NCBI GenBank assembly: GCA_020425605.1
Contig: JAGQRH010000005.1
Location: 1-64,000, forward strand
Length of the DNA stretch: 64,000 nucleotides
Direction of reading: 5' to 3'
Source: Planctomycetota bacterium
GTDB lineage: Bacteria; Planctomycetota; UBA8742; UBA2392
Shown: in pieces, positions 17,737 to 27,329 of the stretch
Numbering within the stretch: the first letter of the stretch is position 1
Layout of the letters: each line of letters opens with the position of its first letter
Made by a program: the position numbers and the translations under genes
Notes under the pieces: model-generated
What the model was told of the DNA's origin: nothing
Database searches by the model: none
Seen by the model: the letters and a program-made list of their open reading frames with translations, nothing else

Positions 17737-18648
17737 ATGGGCCATCTGGACGAATACAACCGCAGGCCGTCGTCTGACACGACAATGCGCCGGGAAGTCC
17801 CGGTGACCACCCAGGTTGCGGTCACGTTTGGCGGTTTCTTCCCGCAGTTCGGCGCCGCGTTCTTCACGTTTGGCATGATCTTCTGGTGGTTTTTCGGCGC
17901 GCAGGCGGACGTCACTTCGTGGTACAGGTTTTCCGGCGATCTCGTTCACGTGCAGGGAACGACCGTATCCTGCACGGATACCGGCATGTCTGTTGGCGGC
18001 AGCGACAACGAACGCGGTACTCCCGTATACCGAACCGTGTACGGATACGAGATCGAGGGTGGTGCCTACCACGAATCAGAATGCTACGGAACTGGCCTTA
18101 GCTTCTCGCCGGGCCAGGCGGTCCCCGTTGAATACGTCGCGGGCGACCCGACGACTTCCCGCATCGAAGGCTCACGTAAGAAGCCCTGGAGCGCGTGGGT
18201 GTTGTTCGTCGCCGTCTTCCCGATCGTCGGCCTGTCGCTCCTGGTACTCGGAGTACGCTCAAACCTGACGAAGCTGAAGATCATGAAGTTTGGCAAAGCG
18301 ACGCGGGGGCGCTTGGTATCCAAAGAGCCCACGAATACACGCATCAACAACCGGACCGTCTACAAGTTCACATTCGAGTATGAAGACGAATCCGGAAACA
18401 CCCACCAGGTGTCCGACAAGACGCACATCACGGGCCTGCTCGAAGACGAAGAGACGGAGCGGCTTTTCTACAATCCAAACAGTCCCGATGAGGGCTTGTT
18501 GGTGGATGTTCTGCCCGGCAAACCTCGGGTGGATGAACACGGAAACATAGGGGCCGCCACTGGCGCTGCCGCGTTTGCCCGGGTGTTGCTGCCACTGGGG
18601 GGCACGGCTGCGCACATGGCGGTCGGCGTTCTGTTTTACTCTTCTTAA
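17737..18648 (+). CDS. DUF3592-like membrane protein
   Basis: 303 residues with two clear transmembrane helices (about 28-52 and 148-172) separating two similar beta-rich extracytoplasmic or cytosolic domains. Each carries a pattern like YRTVYGYEIEGGAY or YKFTFEYEDESGNTHQ, followed by pairs such as VEYVAGDP and LFYNPNSPDEG, which matches DUF3592. GGAG precedes the ATG. The function is unknown. It follows ribE by 12 bases and ends in a four-base TTAA stop overlap with the convergent gene. Confidence 0.7.
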   Translation: MGHLDEYNRRPSSDTTMRREVPVTTQVAVTFGGFFPQFGAAFFTFGMIFWWFFGAQADVTSWYRFSGDLVHVQGTTVSCTDTGMSVGGSDNERGTPVYRTVYGYEIEGGAYHESECYGTGLSFSPGQAVPVEYVAGDPTTSRIEGSRKKPWSAWVLFVAVFPIVGLSLLVLGVRSNLTKLKIMKFGKATRGRLVSKEPTNTRINNRTVYKFTFEYEDESGNTHQVSDKTHITGLLEDEETERLFYNPNSPDEGLLVDVLPGKPRVDEHGNIGAATGAAAFARVLLPLGGTAAHMAVGVLFYSS

Positions 18649-19484
18649 ATGACTCGCCAGGGCGCGCTGTAGACGGTGATCTGACCGCCAACGGCTGTGC
18701 TGACTATGCAGAGGTAGTACTCGTTTGCGATCTCAATCGCGGCATTGCTCGGAGGCGCGGCAGTGATTGCCATGCAGACCCCGGCCCGCGCCAGACGCAT
18801 GGTCATTTGCTGGGTCAGTCCGAAGTTGGCAAGGGCAATACGATTCTCCGGGGCGACGCCGGCAATGACCAATTCGCCAAGCGCCCGATACATCGCGTTG
18901 ATGCGGTGAAAGCCTTCGCCGTAGCTATGGATCTCGCCGTTCTGGGCGAATGCCGCCAGATAACACATACGGTCACTACTGCGCAAACCCAGAAACAGCT
19001 TGCGGAAGCGTCCCGCCAGTTCGGTTACCTGTTCGGGCGTTAGTTCCAGTTCTGTGGTTACACGTCGAGGGAACTCAGGCTCGGCGAGCCTTCCGACAGG
19101 CGCCGTAATGGCGCGAGCCGATAGCTGCAACCCCGCGTCCTGCGAAACGGTTACGCGGATGATCAGATTCTCCAGGTCCGTGTCGATCGCGCAGAAGTCG
19201 TCCTCGCGGTCGATCACACCTTCGCCGATCAGCCAGCCCACCACCAGGCTCTTCACGCGATGGGGGGCGCAGTGCAGGCTTGTTTCCACGTCATTGTTGA
19301 CCAGGATGCGGAATTCGGCCTCTGCGGGAACGTACTCCACTGCCGCTTCGCCCACGTGGGCCTGGTCGATCTTGATGACCTCAACTTTGGAAAGCCCGGT
19401 TGTGGTTTCGCTGCTCACGACTGTCTCCGGTGGGCGGATTCCCCGTCGCTTTATCGGACGCATCCAGGCGGGAGCTTCAGTCAA
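18645..19484 (-). CDS. FdhD/NarQ-family homologue lacking the cysteine motif
   Basis: 279 residues. The order of blocks follows FdhD: ILVNNDVETSLHCAP, HRVKSLVVGWLIGEGVI, GEGFHRINAMYRALG (the counterpart of GRHNAVDK), then LARAGVCMAITAAPPSNAAIEIANE. FdhD moves sulfur from IscS to the Mo-bis-MGD cofactor of formate dehydrogenase, using a conserved CGxCG loop. No CxxC occurs here; the five cysteines are isolated. It may therefore be a non-sulfurtransferase paralogue. Its start is only 47 bases from the divergent aminotransferase gene. Confidence 0.78.
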   Translation of the reverse strand: MTEAPAWMRPIKRRGIRPPETVVSSETTTGLSKVEVIKIDQAHVGEAAVEYVPAEAEFRILVNNDVETSLHCAPHRVKSLVVGWLIGEGVIDREDDFCAIDTDLENLIIRVTVSQDAGLQLSARAITAPVGRLAEPEFPRRVTTELELTPEQVTELAGRFRKLFLGLRSSDRMCYLAAFAQNGEIHSYGEGFHRINAMYRALGELVIAGVAPENRIALANFGLTQQMTMRLARAGVCMAITAAPPSNAAIEIANEYYLCIVSTAVGGQITVYSAPWRVI

Positions 19485-19531
19485 TTCACAAAGCTTGCTT
19501 GGGGGCTTTTGGGCGGCTAGAAGGTGGGTCC

Positions 19532-20626
19532 ATGGAATTCGAACCCTTCCAGTACATGCGCTACGCCAAGCGCCTTGAGTATGCCGACGGCATTTTCATG
19601 GCAGGCAGCGGCACGAGTAAGCCCAAGCCGGGCGTACTTGAGTTCAAGACATCAGACCTGAGTATCGAGTCGCTGTGCAGTAACTACGGCGATCCGCGCA
19701 ACGTTGCCTGGCTTGCTGAGAAGTATGCAACAGGCGGTGAGCACGTGGTCATGACGGCCGGAAGCAGCGAGGCCAACTTCCTGGTGTTCGCTTCGCAGCT
19801 CAGCGCCGGCGACAAGGTCATCATCGAAACGCCGGGCTACCCACAGTTCTTCAGCCTGGCGAGCCTCGTCGGCGCAGAGGTCGTACCGCTGCCACGTCGA
19901 TTCGAGGACGGCTTCCAGCCGGACATGGACGAGTTTCGCAAGCTGCTGGATGATGGCGTGCGCATGGTCGTTTTGACGAACCTGCACAACCCCAGCATGG
20001 CACGCATGCCGCGCGAGATCATGGTGGAGATGGCCGCCGCCGCCGCCAAGGTTGGCGCTCTCGTGCTGGTGGACGAGGTCTATGTCGACCACCTTCGGCC
20101 TGGCGACGGCGACGAGAGCGCGTTCAGCGCCGGCGACAACGTCGTTGTGACGAACAGCCTGACAAAGGTTTATGGTCTTAGCGGACTGAGGTTCGGCTGG
20201 GCCGTCGGTCCCAAGAACCTGATTTCAACCATGCTCGACCTGATCGACGTGGTCGACCCCGAGTTGCCCACGATCACGCAGAACATGGCGCACCACGCCT
20301 TGGAGAACCTCGCACGGCTGCGCCCCATTGCGCGACGTCTGCATGAGCAGAACTGGCCGGTCGTCAAGGAATGGGCTGACTCTCGCGACGACATCGAATA
20401 CTTCCATCCGCCCGGTGGGATTACGCTCTGGATTCGCGTGAAGGGTGTGAGTGAAACCGGCAATCTCGCAACGGTCGCGCGGCAAGACTACGGGGTGCTG
20501 GTTGTGCCGGGCGAATATTTCCAGTCGCCGGGATGGCTGCGCATCGGCTACAAGATTGAGCCCACGGCCGTGCGTGAAGGTCTGGCGCGCCTGGGCAAGG
20601 CAATCGACGATTTCAAGTCTCAGTAG
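19532..20626 (+). CDS. PLP-dependent aminotransferase, class I/II
   Basis: 364 residues from the ATG at 19532 with AAGGTGGG just upstream; the longer in-frame extension reads into the fdhD-like promoter. Fold type I marks are TAGSSEANFLVF (phosphate loop region), NLHNPS, LVDEVYVD and SLTKVYGLSGLRFG, where Lys212 should form the Schiff base with PLP. The C-terminal PGEYFQSPGWLRIGY is typical of substrate-carboxylate binding. Substrate not determined. The next gene begins 8 bases later. Confidence 0.9.
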   Translation: MEFEPFQYMRYAKRLEYADGIFMAGSGTSKPKPGVLEFKTSDLSIESLCSNYGDPRNVAWLAEKYATGGEHVVMTAGSSEANFLVFASQLSAGDKVIIETPGYPQFFSLASLVGAEVVPLPRRFEDGFQPDMDEFRKLLDDGVRMVVLTNLHNPSMARMPREIMVEMAAAAAKVGALVLVDEVYVDHLRPGDGDESAFSAGDNVVVTNSLTKVYGLSGLRFGWAVGPKNLISTMLDLIDVVDPELPTITQNMAHHALENLARLRPIARRLHEQNWPVVKEWADSRDDIEYFHPPGGITLWIRVKGVSETGNLATVARQDYGVLVVPGEYFQSPGWLRIGYKIEPTAVREGLARLGKAIDDFKSQ

Positions 20627-20634
20627 GGTACGGC

Positions 20635-21633
20635 ATGTTCCTCGGGCCTACCGGCGACACTCTGTTCTACAAGCGCCGGGTGGACGGCTTGGATACGCTA
20701 TATGCGTTTCAGCCTGACACGGGAAAAGTCGAAGTACACGCCCAGATCGCGTCGAGCGCCGAGCAGCTTCGAGCGTGGCCGACGCATAGTGGGCAGATCG
20801 TTGTCTGCAACGGTTGGCCGCGGACGCAGTCTGGTCTCAAGTTTCGATTTTATGACGCGAAGCGAATCTCGGAGCTCCTGCAGAAGCAGGCGTCCAACCT
20901 GAACGAGGGCCTGACGGATGTCCCGGCCCTGTCCGATTTCAGGCTCGAGCGCAAAGCCCTGCCGGTGCAGATCTTCGAGGCTATTCGGGGCGAGCAAGTC
21001 GTGCTGCCAGGCTTCGGCCCCCAGCTTGAAAGCGATGACAGGCAGCTTCCTGCGCTGTACGAGATCGATGGAACGTCTGCCTCATACCGGCTTGTGCCCC
21101 TCAGCTTTCTAAAGAGTACAACGATTCCGGGGTCGCTGGTGGAAGAGCCCGGCGGCGCGAGGCGTTGGCTGACGGTGGGGGACTCGAACCATCTGTTCGT
21201 TCTTGACGCAAAGACACACGAGTTGGTCGGCGATGTGATCTGGCCCGCGGAACAGCAGGCACTGGCCCGGGTGGTCTTCCACCCCGTGCGCCCTGAGGCG
21301 TGGATCAGCACGCTTTCCAGCATCTTCGTCTACGACCGCGAGCGCCTCACGCTGATCGGCGAGATCCCGGTAGAAGAAGAGTTGCGCTGGCACCGGGGCG
21401 AGCGCGTTCTGGGATTTGTCGGGGCGGTGTCATTCAGCCAGGACGGCGCCCGCGCGCTGATTGCGCGACCGTTGTCGGGCGACCTGCTCGAGGTCGACGT
21501 TGTGACCCGCAAGCGCCTGAGCCGCGTTCCCGTCGTGATCGATCCCCTCGAGTTGTGTACCGCCCCAGGCGTCGGCCGCGTGTACATGCAGAGCCTGCGC
21601 AATGGCAATGTAAGCTGGTTTCCGTACCGGTAG
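20635..21633 (+). CDS. Beta-propeller-like protein of unknown function
   Basis: 332 residues with no signal peptide. Recurrent short beta-strand patterns such as DSNHLFVLDAKTHELVG, ISTLSSIFVYDRERLTLIG and GAVSFSQDGARALIARP resemble the blades of WD40/YVTN-type propellers, about 5-7 in number. Probably cytosolic. Eight bases after the aminotransferase and 70 before the DUF58 gene, so it may be in the same transcript, but no functional link is evident. Confidence 0.6.
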   Translation: MFLGPTGDTLFYKRRVDGLDTLYAFQPDTGKVEVHAQIASSAEQLRAWPTHSGQIVVCNGWPRTQSGLKFRFYDAKRISELLQKQASNLNEGLTDVPALSDFRLERKALPVQIFEAIRGEQVVLPGFGPQLESDDRQLPALYEIDGTSASYRLVPLSFLKSTTIPGSLVEEPGGARRWLTVGDSNHLFVLDAKTHELVGDVIWPAEQQALARVVFHPVRPEAWISTLSSIFVYDRERLTLIGEIPVEEELRWHRGERVLGFVGAVSFSQDGARALIARPLSGDLLEVDVVTRKRLSRVPVVIDPLELCTAPGVGRVYMQSLRNGNVSWFPYR

Positions 21634-21703
21634 GGATCAGCCCCACACGGAGGGAACTTCTGCCGCGCAAATTCGTTCGTACGTATCAGGGAAGAGGTCT
21701 GAC

Positions 21704-22933
21704 TTGAAGCTGCGCCTCGCCGCACGAATGAAGCGCCTCGGCCGTCGCCTTGCGGTGATGCCGGTTCCGACGCGTCTGGGTTGGTACTTCCTGGGCGCCT
21801 CCATGCTCCTGTTTGGCGCCGGCAGCTTCTATGGCGAGAACAGTTTCATTCTGCTCAGTTGCATCCCGATGGCGCTGGTTTGGGTAAATGCCGTTGCCGT
21901 GTGGCTGAACATTCGAAAAGTCGAATTCAAGCGACAGGTTCCGCGTGAGACGCACGCCGGTGAAAGTGTCGACGTGCAGCTGCTTGTGCACAACGCGGGC
22001 GTGATTCCCCGCTTCGCGCTTGAATTCGATGACACCAATCTGCCCGACCTTTACCGCGACGAGTCCACGAACATTGTGATGGCGGTCAGCCCGGGATTCG
22101 TTCAGCGGCCTCACTACACGGCCGTGTTCGGGCGGCGCGGCATGCATGTGATGAGCGATATGCTGGCGACGAGCGCTTTTCCGTTCGGGCTCGTCCGCAT
22201 GACCCGCCGGTTGGACTTCCGCAACGAGGTGCTCGTTTACCCACGGCCCGCTCGCCTCTCGCCGGGATTTGAAGAGCAGCTGATGCGCACCGCCCGGTTC
22301 TTCGGCGAGTCGTCCGTCGCGAACCGGGGGCAGGAAGAAGTCTATGGAGTACGCGAGTACCTGCCGGGGCAGAACGTCTCGCGCATCCATTGGCGTACGA
22401 CCGCGCGTACCGGCAAGCCGATGATCCTTGAGCTTGAAGGTCGCCAGGACGCAAGCTTTCTGCTGCTCCTCGATACTTCACCGATCGGAGACCCGGGTAC
22501 GCTTCGTCAACGGCTTGAGTCCGCGATTGGCCTGGTGGCCGGCCTGACCTACTTCCTGACCATGCAAGGGGTGTTGTTCCGCTTCGCATGGTATGGGTCG
22601 AGTCTGAACTCAAGCACGCCTGGCCGTGGGGACGCACACTATCACGCGATCATGGAGAGACTGGCACTGGCCGGCTTCTCTGAAAAACGCCTAGGCGACT
22701 GGGTGGATCAGGTTGGGGTTGGTGTAGGCAACGAAGTCCCCGTTCTGATTACGCTTGGACCGAAGGAACACGCGGAGGCAAGCCTTCGCCTCGGTACCGG
22801 GGCGATCGTGATCGCGGCCGGCGCGCCGGACTTCAAGCAGTATCTGCGGTTTGACCAGTTGGGTCGGCGCAGTGTCGGGTCGTCCGAGCTCGATCAGGCC
22901 GGTGTGAGCCAGAGGCGAAAGGCGGTCCAGTGA
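21704..22933 (+). CDS. DUF58 membrane protein
   Basis: 409 residues from a TTG at 21704 with AGAGG just upstream (an internal ATG at 21728 is the alternative). Two adjacent transmembrane helices cover about 25-70. The cytosolic/vWA-like part has YGVREYLPGQNVSRIHWRTT and FLLLLDTSP, the DUF58 hallmark. DUF58 genes are commonly next to MoxR ATPase, BatA-like and transglutaminase genes. Here the stop overlaps the transglutaminase start (GTGA), so the two are coupled; MoxR is absent from the window. Confidence 0.9.
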   Translation: MKLRLAARMKRLGRRLAVMPVPTRLGWYFLGASMLLFGAGSFYGENSFILLSCIPMALVWVNAVAVWLNIRKVEFKRQVPRETHAGESVDVQLLVHNAGVIPRFALEFDDTNLPDLYRDESTNIVMAVSPGFVQRPHYTAVFGRRGMHVMSDMLATSAFPFGLVRMTRRLDFRNEVLVYPRPARLSPGFEEQLMRTARFFGESSVANRGQEEVYGVREYLPGQNVSRIHWRTTARTGKPMILELEGRQDASFLLLLDTSPIGDPGTLRQRLESAIGLVAGLTYFLTMQGVLFRFAWYGSSLNSSTPGRGDAHYHAIMERLALAGFSEKRLGDWVDQVGVGVGNEVPVLITLGPKEHAEASLRLGTGAIVIAAGAPDFKQYLRFDQLGRRSVGSSELDQAGVSQRRKAVQ

Positions 22934-25398
22934 ACGCCGGCGCGCGTGAATCGATGTATTCGGCACTTGCACGGTTTTCGGGGCTGGTACTGGTCGTCTT
23001 GTGCGTGCTCTTCCAGCGGCGCGGCTTGATGGACTGGAGCGAGCTTGTCTTCCTGGGCCTGTGCATTGGCCTTCAGGAGACGTTCCTGCGCTTGCGAATT
23101 CTGCAGCGCTTGCGGACGCCGATGCTGGTGTTCTACTCGATGATGCCGCTGATGCTGGTGTTGTATCACGGGACGGAAATCCGCTCGCTTCAGGGCGACT
23201 TTGTTCAAATCGTTCTGTACACGCCTCTGCCACTCGTGCTTGTGAGCGTGCAGATCATGGTGCTGTACGTGCGGGAGAATTCGCGGCTGGTGAGTGTGGT
23301 GCTGGTGCTCGCGCTGTTCTCCACTGTAATCGGCGTGCGTCGCCCCATGGATGATGCGATCTGGCCCTGGCTGGCTGCCATTGGCGCGGCGGCCTCGCTG
23401 TTTCTGATGCTGCAGCATCCGGGAATGTTGTTTCACGGCGTTTACATGAATCGTCGTCGAGGGACTCTGCCTCCGTCCGGGCGGCCGGGTGGGATCATTC
23501 GCGGGTCGTTCTTTTCTGTGCTACCCCTTTTCACGATGAGCGTGCTGGTCGCATCGCTGTTTTTGTATTTCTCGATTCCGCGTCTTCAGGCGCAGAGTGA
23601 CGGCGAAGGCGGTTACACGATTGGTGTGGACCCGGGCAACACAGGTGGCGGCGTTCAGCCGGACAAATCCCGGCAGCCGCCCGGCAACCAGCCGAACGAT
23701 CCCAACAACCCGCCTGATCCGACGGGTCCAGCGACGGTGTCGGGCCTCTCCAATGGTGTCGACCTTGGCGACTTCGGCGAGATCAAGCGCTCGACCACCC
23801 CGGCTCTTGATGTTCGTTTGGTTGCACCGTCGCGCGACTTTGTGCAACAGGTGTATCTACGGGCGTTCGCGTACGCCAACTTCGACGGCGAACGCTGGAG
23901 CCCATTCGAAGGCAATGCTTCGTTCTCACGTGAGATTGCGGCCGGGCAGCGTCGCGACCTCCTGGGCGCGCCGAGTTCCAGAATGGCCGGCTGGGTGGAC
24001 CGGCGCTATCAGGTCACTTTGAAAGAGGCGGGGGTAGGTGCGTCAGGGCAGCTGCCGATGCCGGTAGAGCCACAAGCGCTCACGAATTACGCCGAGCCGC
24101 TGTACTACAACGGCGTTGAGAACAGCGTCCGGGCGCCGCAGGCGAAAGCCGGAGACAGCTACGATGTGTTTGCACGCCAGCTGGTGTCTTCGACGCAGCA
24201 GATGAAGGAGGCGCTGCGGGGAAGGGGACCGGCCGGGGCACCTCGCCCCTCATATCTTCAAGTGCCGGATGAGCTGAAGCGTCAAATCCAGCTTCGGTTC
24301 GGATACTACGATCGATTCGCCGGCGAAGTGCAAAGCCGCGACTACGGCGTGTATGCAGCCGCCAGCGATATCGTGAACATGTTTGCTGAGGCAACGCTGG
24401 CCGGCAGCGACACAAAGGCGTGGGTCTATTCACTGGACTTCCGCCCCGAGCCCGGACCCGACGCGATCGCACGTTTCCTCGACACAAAGGCTGCAAAGCC
24501 CGAGCGCTTCGGTCACTGCGAATACTTTGCCACGGCCATGTGCGTGCTGCTTCGATGCTACGGCGTGCCCGCGCGCGTTGTCGCCGGGTTTCATGCGAGC
24601 AAGCCGAACGATGATGGCGTCTTCGAGGTCACGGCCGCGTCGGCGCATGCGTGGGTTGAGGTCTATTTCGACAATTATGGCTGGCTGACATTTGACCCGA
24701 CACCACCGGACATCAGCGAAGGAAATGGCGAAACCGATCCTGCAGTTGAAAACCCCAATCACACAGAACCGAAACAAGATCCCGACGACCCTGACGAAGC
24801 TTCGGGCGGCGGGGAAGCGCAGCCGAAGGACTGGTTCAAGCGCTACGACGGAAAAGTGCAGCAGGAAGTGTTTCGAAACATCGGTGGAACGGTCAAGGAA
24901 GTCGTGAGCAGCGTGGACGGCTTCTTGTCGAGGCTGATGGCTTGGCTTCCCGACTGGCTGTTTCCAACGAGTGGGATCTTGCGTGCGCTTTGCGTTTTGC
25001 TGCCTCCGGCCGTCCTCCTGCTAGTAATGCTGCTACTTCGGCGCAAGCGCAAGAAGATTGAAGCCAAGGTACTCAAACAGATGGGCGAGGGCGGTCGAAA
25101 GCGTGAGCGCAGCCTGTACTTCCAACTGCTGTTGCTGCTTGCTCGATACGGGTTTCAGAAACGCGCAAGTGAAACGCCACGCGAATTCGCGAGCCGCGTA
25201 ATGCGCAAGGGAGGCGATCAGCACAAGCCGATCCAGGAGTTGACGGAAATCTACTACGCCCTGCGGTTTGGACGCGAGGGCGAGATGGAAACGGATTTTA
25301 AGCGCGCACTCGCGAAGTATTCTTCTTCACTCCGCGGGTTGGACCGCGATCAGCGCTCTGGCTCTTCGGGCTCGGAGGAGTCTCCTGACCCTGCGTAG
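22930..25398 (+). CDS. TgpA-type membrane protein with periplasmic transglutaminase-like domain
   Basis: 822 residues from a GTG overlapping the DUF58 stop. Five or six transmembrane helices lie in the first 220 residues, and a Pro/Asn-rich linker follows. The transglutaminase core is near 520-600, with Cys530 (FGHCEYFATAMCVLLR), His573 (SAHAWVEVYF) and Asp589 (FDPTPP) as the triad. A last helix near 685-705 is followed by a cytosolic DUF4129-like tail. It may act on periplasmic peptides or peptidoglycan-linked proteins. The last 101 bases overlap the convergent BatA-like gene. Confidence 0.9.
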   Translation: MNAGARESMYSALARFSGLVLVVLCVLFQRRGLMDWSELVFLGLCIGLQETFLRLRILQRLRTPMLVFYSMMPLMLVLYHGTEIRSLQGDFVQIVLYTPLPLVLVSVQIMVLYVRENSRLVSVVLVLALFSTVIGVRRPMDDAIWPWLAAIGAAASLFLMLQHPGMLFHGVYMNRRRGTLPPSGRPGGIIRGSFFSVLPLFTMSVLVASLFLYFSIPRLQAQSDGEGGYTIGVDPGNTGGGVQPDKSRQPPGNQPNDPNNPPDPTGPATVSGLSNGVDLGDFGEIKRSTTPALDVRLVAPSRDFVQQVYLRAFAYANFDGERWSPFEGNASFSREIAAGQRRDLLGAPSSRMAGWVDRRYQVTLKEAGVGASGQLPMPVEPQALTNYAEPLYYNGVENSVRAPQAKAGDSYDVFARQLVSSTQQMKEALRGRGPAGAPRPSYLQVPDELKRQIQLRFGYYDRFAGEVQSRDYGVYAAASDIVNMFAEATLAGSDTKAWVYSLDFRPEPGPDAIARFLDTKAAKPERFGHCEYFATAMCVLLRCYGVPARVVAGFHASKPNDDGVFEVTAASAHAWVEVYFDNYGWLTFDPTPPDISEGNGETDPAVENPNHTEPKQDPDDPDEASGGGEAQPKDWFKRYDGKVQQEVFRNIGGTVKEVVSSVDGFLSRLMAWLPDWLFPTSGILRALCVLLPPAVLLLVMLLLRRKRKKIEAKVLKQMGEGGRKRERSLYFQLLLLLARYGFQKRASETPREFASRVMRKGGDQHKPIQELTEIYYALRFGREGEMETDFKRALAKYSSSLRGLDRDQRSGSSGSEESPDPA

Positions 25399-27238
25399 GG
25401 AAGCGGCGTCGGAACCAATACCAGTCGAACAGCAGCAATGCGCCGGCCAGCAGTGCCAGCCAGGGCCTGAGGTCAAGGTCCCTTCGTTCGCCCTCTCCGG
25501 AGAACTCCTGCAACCACTCTGACATCACGGCTTCTTCGTACACAAAGGGGGCGGTCAGCTGCAGGTTGGATTCTCCGGCGTCAAGAAGGCTGACACCAAG
25601 CAGGGGCAGGTCGGTGTCGCCGAGTCCGTCGAACCGGTAGATACCAGTGCTGTCGAAGTGAATCGCGCGGCCGGGGGATCCGGCCTCTCTCTCAGTTCCG
25701 TCTGCAGGTCCGTATTGGAACTCTCCGCGACCAGCGAGTTCTTTGACCTCAACTGTCTGTCGTGTCGTAACAGCTCCTCGCGGCATCGGCTCACGCACTC
25801 TTCGCACGTAGTCAAACCAGTTCGCCCAGAAGATCACGAATGCGAGCTTGCCGGTAAAGCCGGTGGCGTTCTCATCCAGGTTGAACGCAAGCAACAGGTC
25901 CTGCAACTCGTTGTCCCGGGTCAGCGTCGCGATGGCCGTCCCGGCGCCAGCCTCGAGCACCGGCCTGATGTATCTGCCCGTCTGGATTGAGAACACGCTC
26001 GGGATGCGAATGTCCGGCGATCCTGCCCCGCGCCACAGCAGGCTGGACGTCGGCCGAGTGGCGGCACCAGGGACTTCGATCGGTTCGCCAAAGTCTACTC
26101 CCTTGGGTGCAGCCAGAGGTCCCAGGTAGGCCGCTGGCAGGCGCGGCTCTGCTCCGGATGATGCCGCATCGACAAACACATAGGCGGTGTCGCGGTCGGC
26201 TTGTGCGCCAGGCGGGAGAAGCCGAATGACACCCATGGCATCCTGGATTGCCTCGGTGGCCTTGGTCAGTGCGGGAGGCGCATCCCCAGTGATGAGTACG
26301 TCCTGCACCGGCAGGCGGCTGTAGCGCAGCCATGCCTGGTTGTCGAGTTCCAGGCCGTCGTCGAGTTTCAGGCGCAGCCTGTAGAGGCCCGGCTTGATCC
26401 CGCTGAACGTGATGGGCGTTCGTACGCCCGGTTGAAGCGTGAGGTCGCGGGCATCGACAAGCTCGCTGGTGGCATCGGGCAGACTGCGCTCAAGAACTAC
26501 AGGCACCCTGACGTCGCCCTCCGCCCCCGAGAGATCGATCCCGAAGAAGAGGTCAACCTCGGTGGCCGAGATTTCACTTAGGCTTGCCGTGACGATACCG
26601 GCGTTCATCTTGGCGTTGCCGGCCGGAACTAACCATGCACCGGCCAAGTCCCCGGGCGAGTGATCGCTTATCAACACCACCCGGCGCTTGCCGCCGTCGG
26701 TTAGTTGGCCCAGTGCGCGGACAAGGGCGGAGTCCGAGGCTCCGAATTCTTCGGCAACCAAATCCGCCAGACTGCCGCTGGCCACGGGGCCATCGACATC
26801 CGCAGCGGTGAGCGCCCGCAGGTTTCCATCCCAGGCGAAGACTGTGAAGGGGCTGTTGCCCGCGGCGGAGATGACATCGTTCGCGCGATCGCGAGCGAGA
26901 TCCATGCGGGTGCCGCCGGGCTCAAACGCCGACATGCTTGCGGTAACGTCGACGACAATGGTGACGGGGACGCCGCGCTGCTCTCCGCCGGGGATCCTGA
27001 ATCCCGAGAGCGCCAGCACGAGTGCAACGAGTGACAGCAACATCAGCAGAAGTGAGAGCGAGCGCTGCAGTCGCTGAAACGGAGAAGTCGCTATCTGGGC
27101 CTTGGCCACGCCCACCCACAGAACGACACTGGGGACGCGCTTTCGGATCGGCTTGTGGCGAAGCATGTACAGCAGCAACAGCGGCCCAATAAGCAGGCCG
27201 AGCCAGAGTGCCGCGGGGCTCGCGAACCAGTTTCCCAT
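25298..27238 (-). CDS. BatA-like membrane protein with von Willebrand A domain
   Basis: 646 residues. The N-terminus has the double transmembrane BatA motif (about 7-26 and 58-80) around VPSVVLW. A vWA domain follows with DVTASMS, the MIDAS metal site DxTxS. A large beta-rich region follows, and a helix near 598-615 ends in a basic tail. BatA-type proteins sit with MoxR and DUF58 in envelope-stress gene clusters. It is convergent with tgpA and shares 101 bases with it. Confidence 0.85.
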   Translation of the reverse strand: MGNWFASPAALWLGLLIGPLLLLYMLRHKPIRKRVPSVVLWVGVAKAQIATSPFQRLQRSLSLLLMLLSLVALVLALSGFRIPGGEQRGVPVTIVVDVTASMSAFEPGGTRMDLARDRANDVISAAGNSPFTVFAWDGNLRALTAADVDGPVASGSLADLVAEEFGASDSALVRALGQLTDGGKRRVVLISDHSPGDLAGAWLVPAGNAKMNAGIVTASLSEISATEVDLFFGIDLSGAEGDVRVPVVLERSLPDATSELVDARDLTLQPGVRTPITFSGIKPGLYRLRLKLDDGLELDNQAWLRYSRLPVQDVLITGDAPPALTKATEAIQDAMGVIRLLPPGAQADRDTAYVFVDAASSGAEPRLPAAYLGPLAAPKGVDFGEPIEVPGAATRPTSSLLWRGAGSPDIRIPSVFSIQTGRYIRPVLEAGAGTAIATLTRDNELQDLLLAFNLDENATGFTGKLAFVIFWANWFDYVRRVREPMPRGAVTTRQTVEVKELAGRGEFQYGPADGTEREAGSPGRAIHFDSTGIYRFDGLGDTDLPLLGVSLLDAGESNLQLTAPFVYEEAVMSEWLQEFSGEGERRDLDLRPWLALLAGALLLFDWYWFRRRFPTQGQETPPSPKSQSADRGPTRGVKKNTSRVRA

Positions 27239-27329
27239 CCAGGCCTGTTCTTACTTATTCACGCCCAGCGCTGCCGCAAAAGAAACAGGCAGCGCCGTAG
27301 CGCTGCCTGAAGACTTTGCCTTGGCCGCG

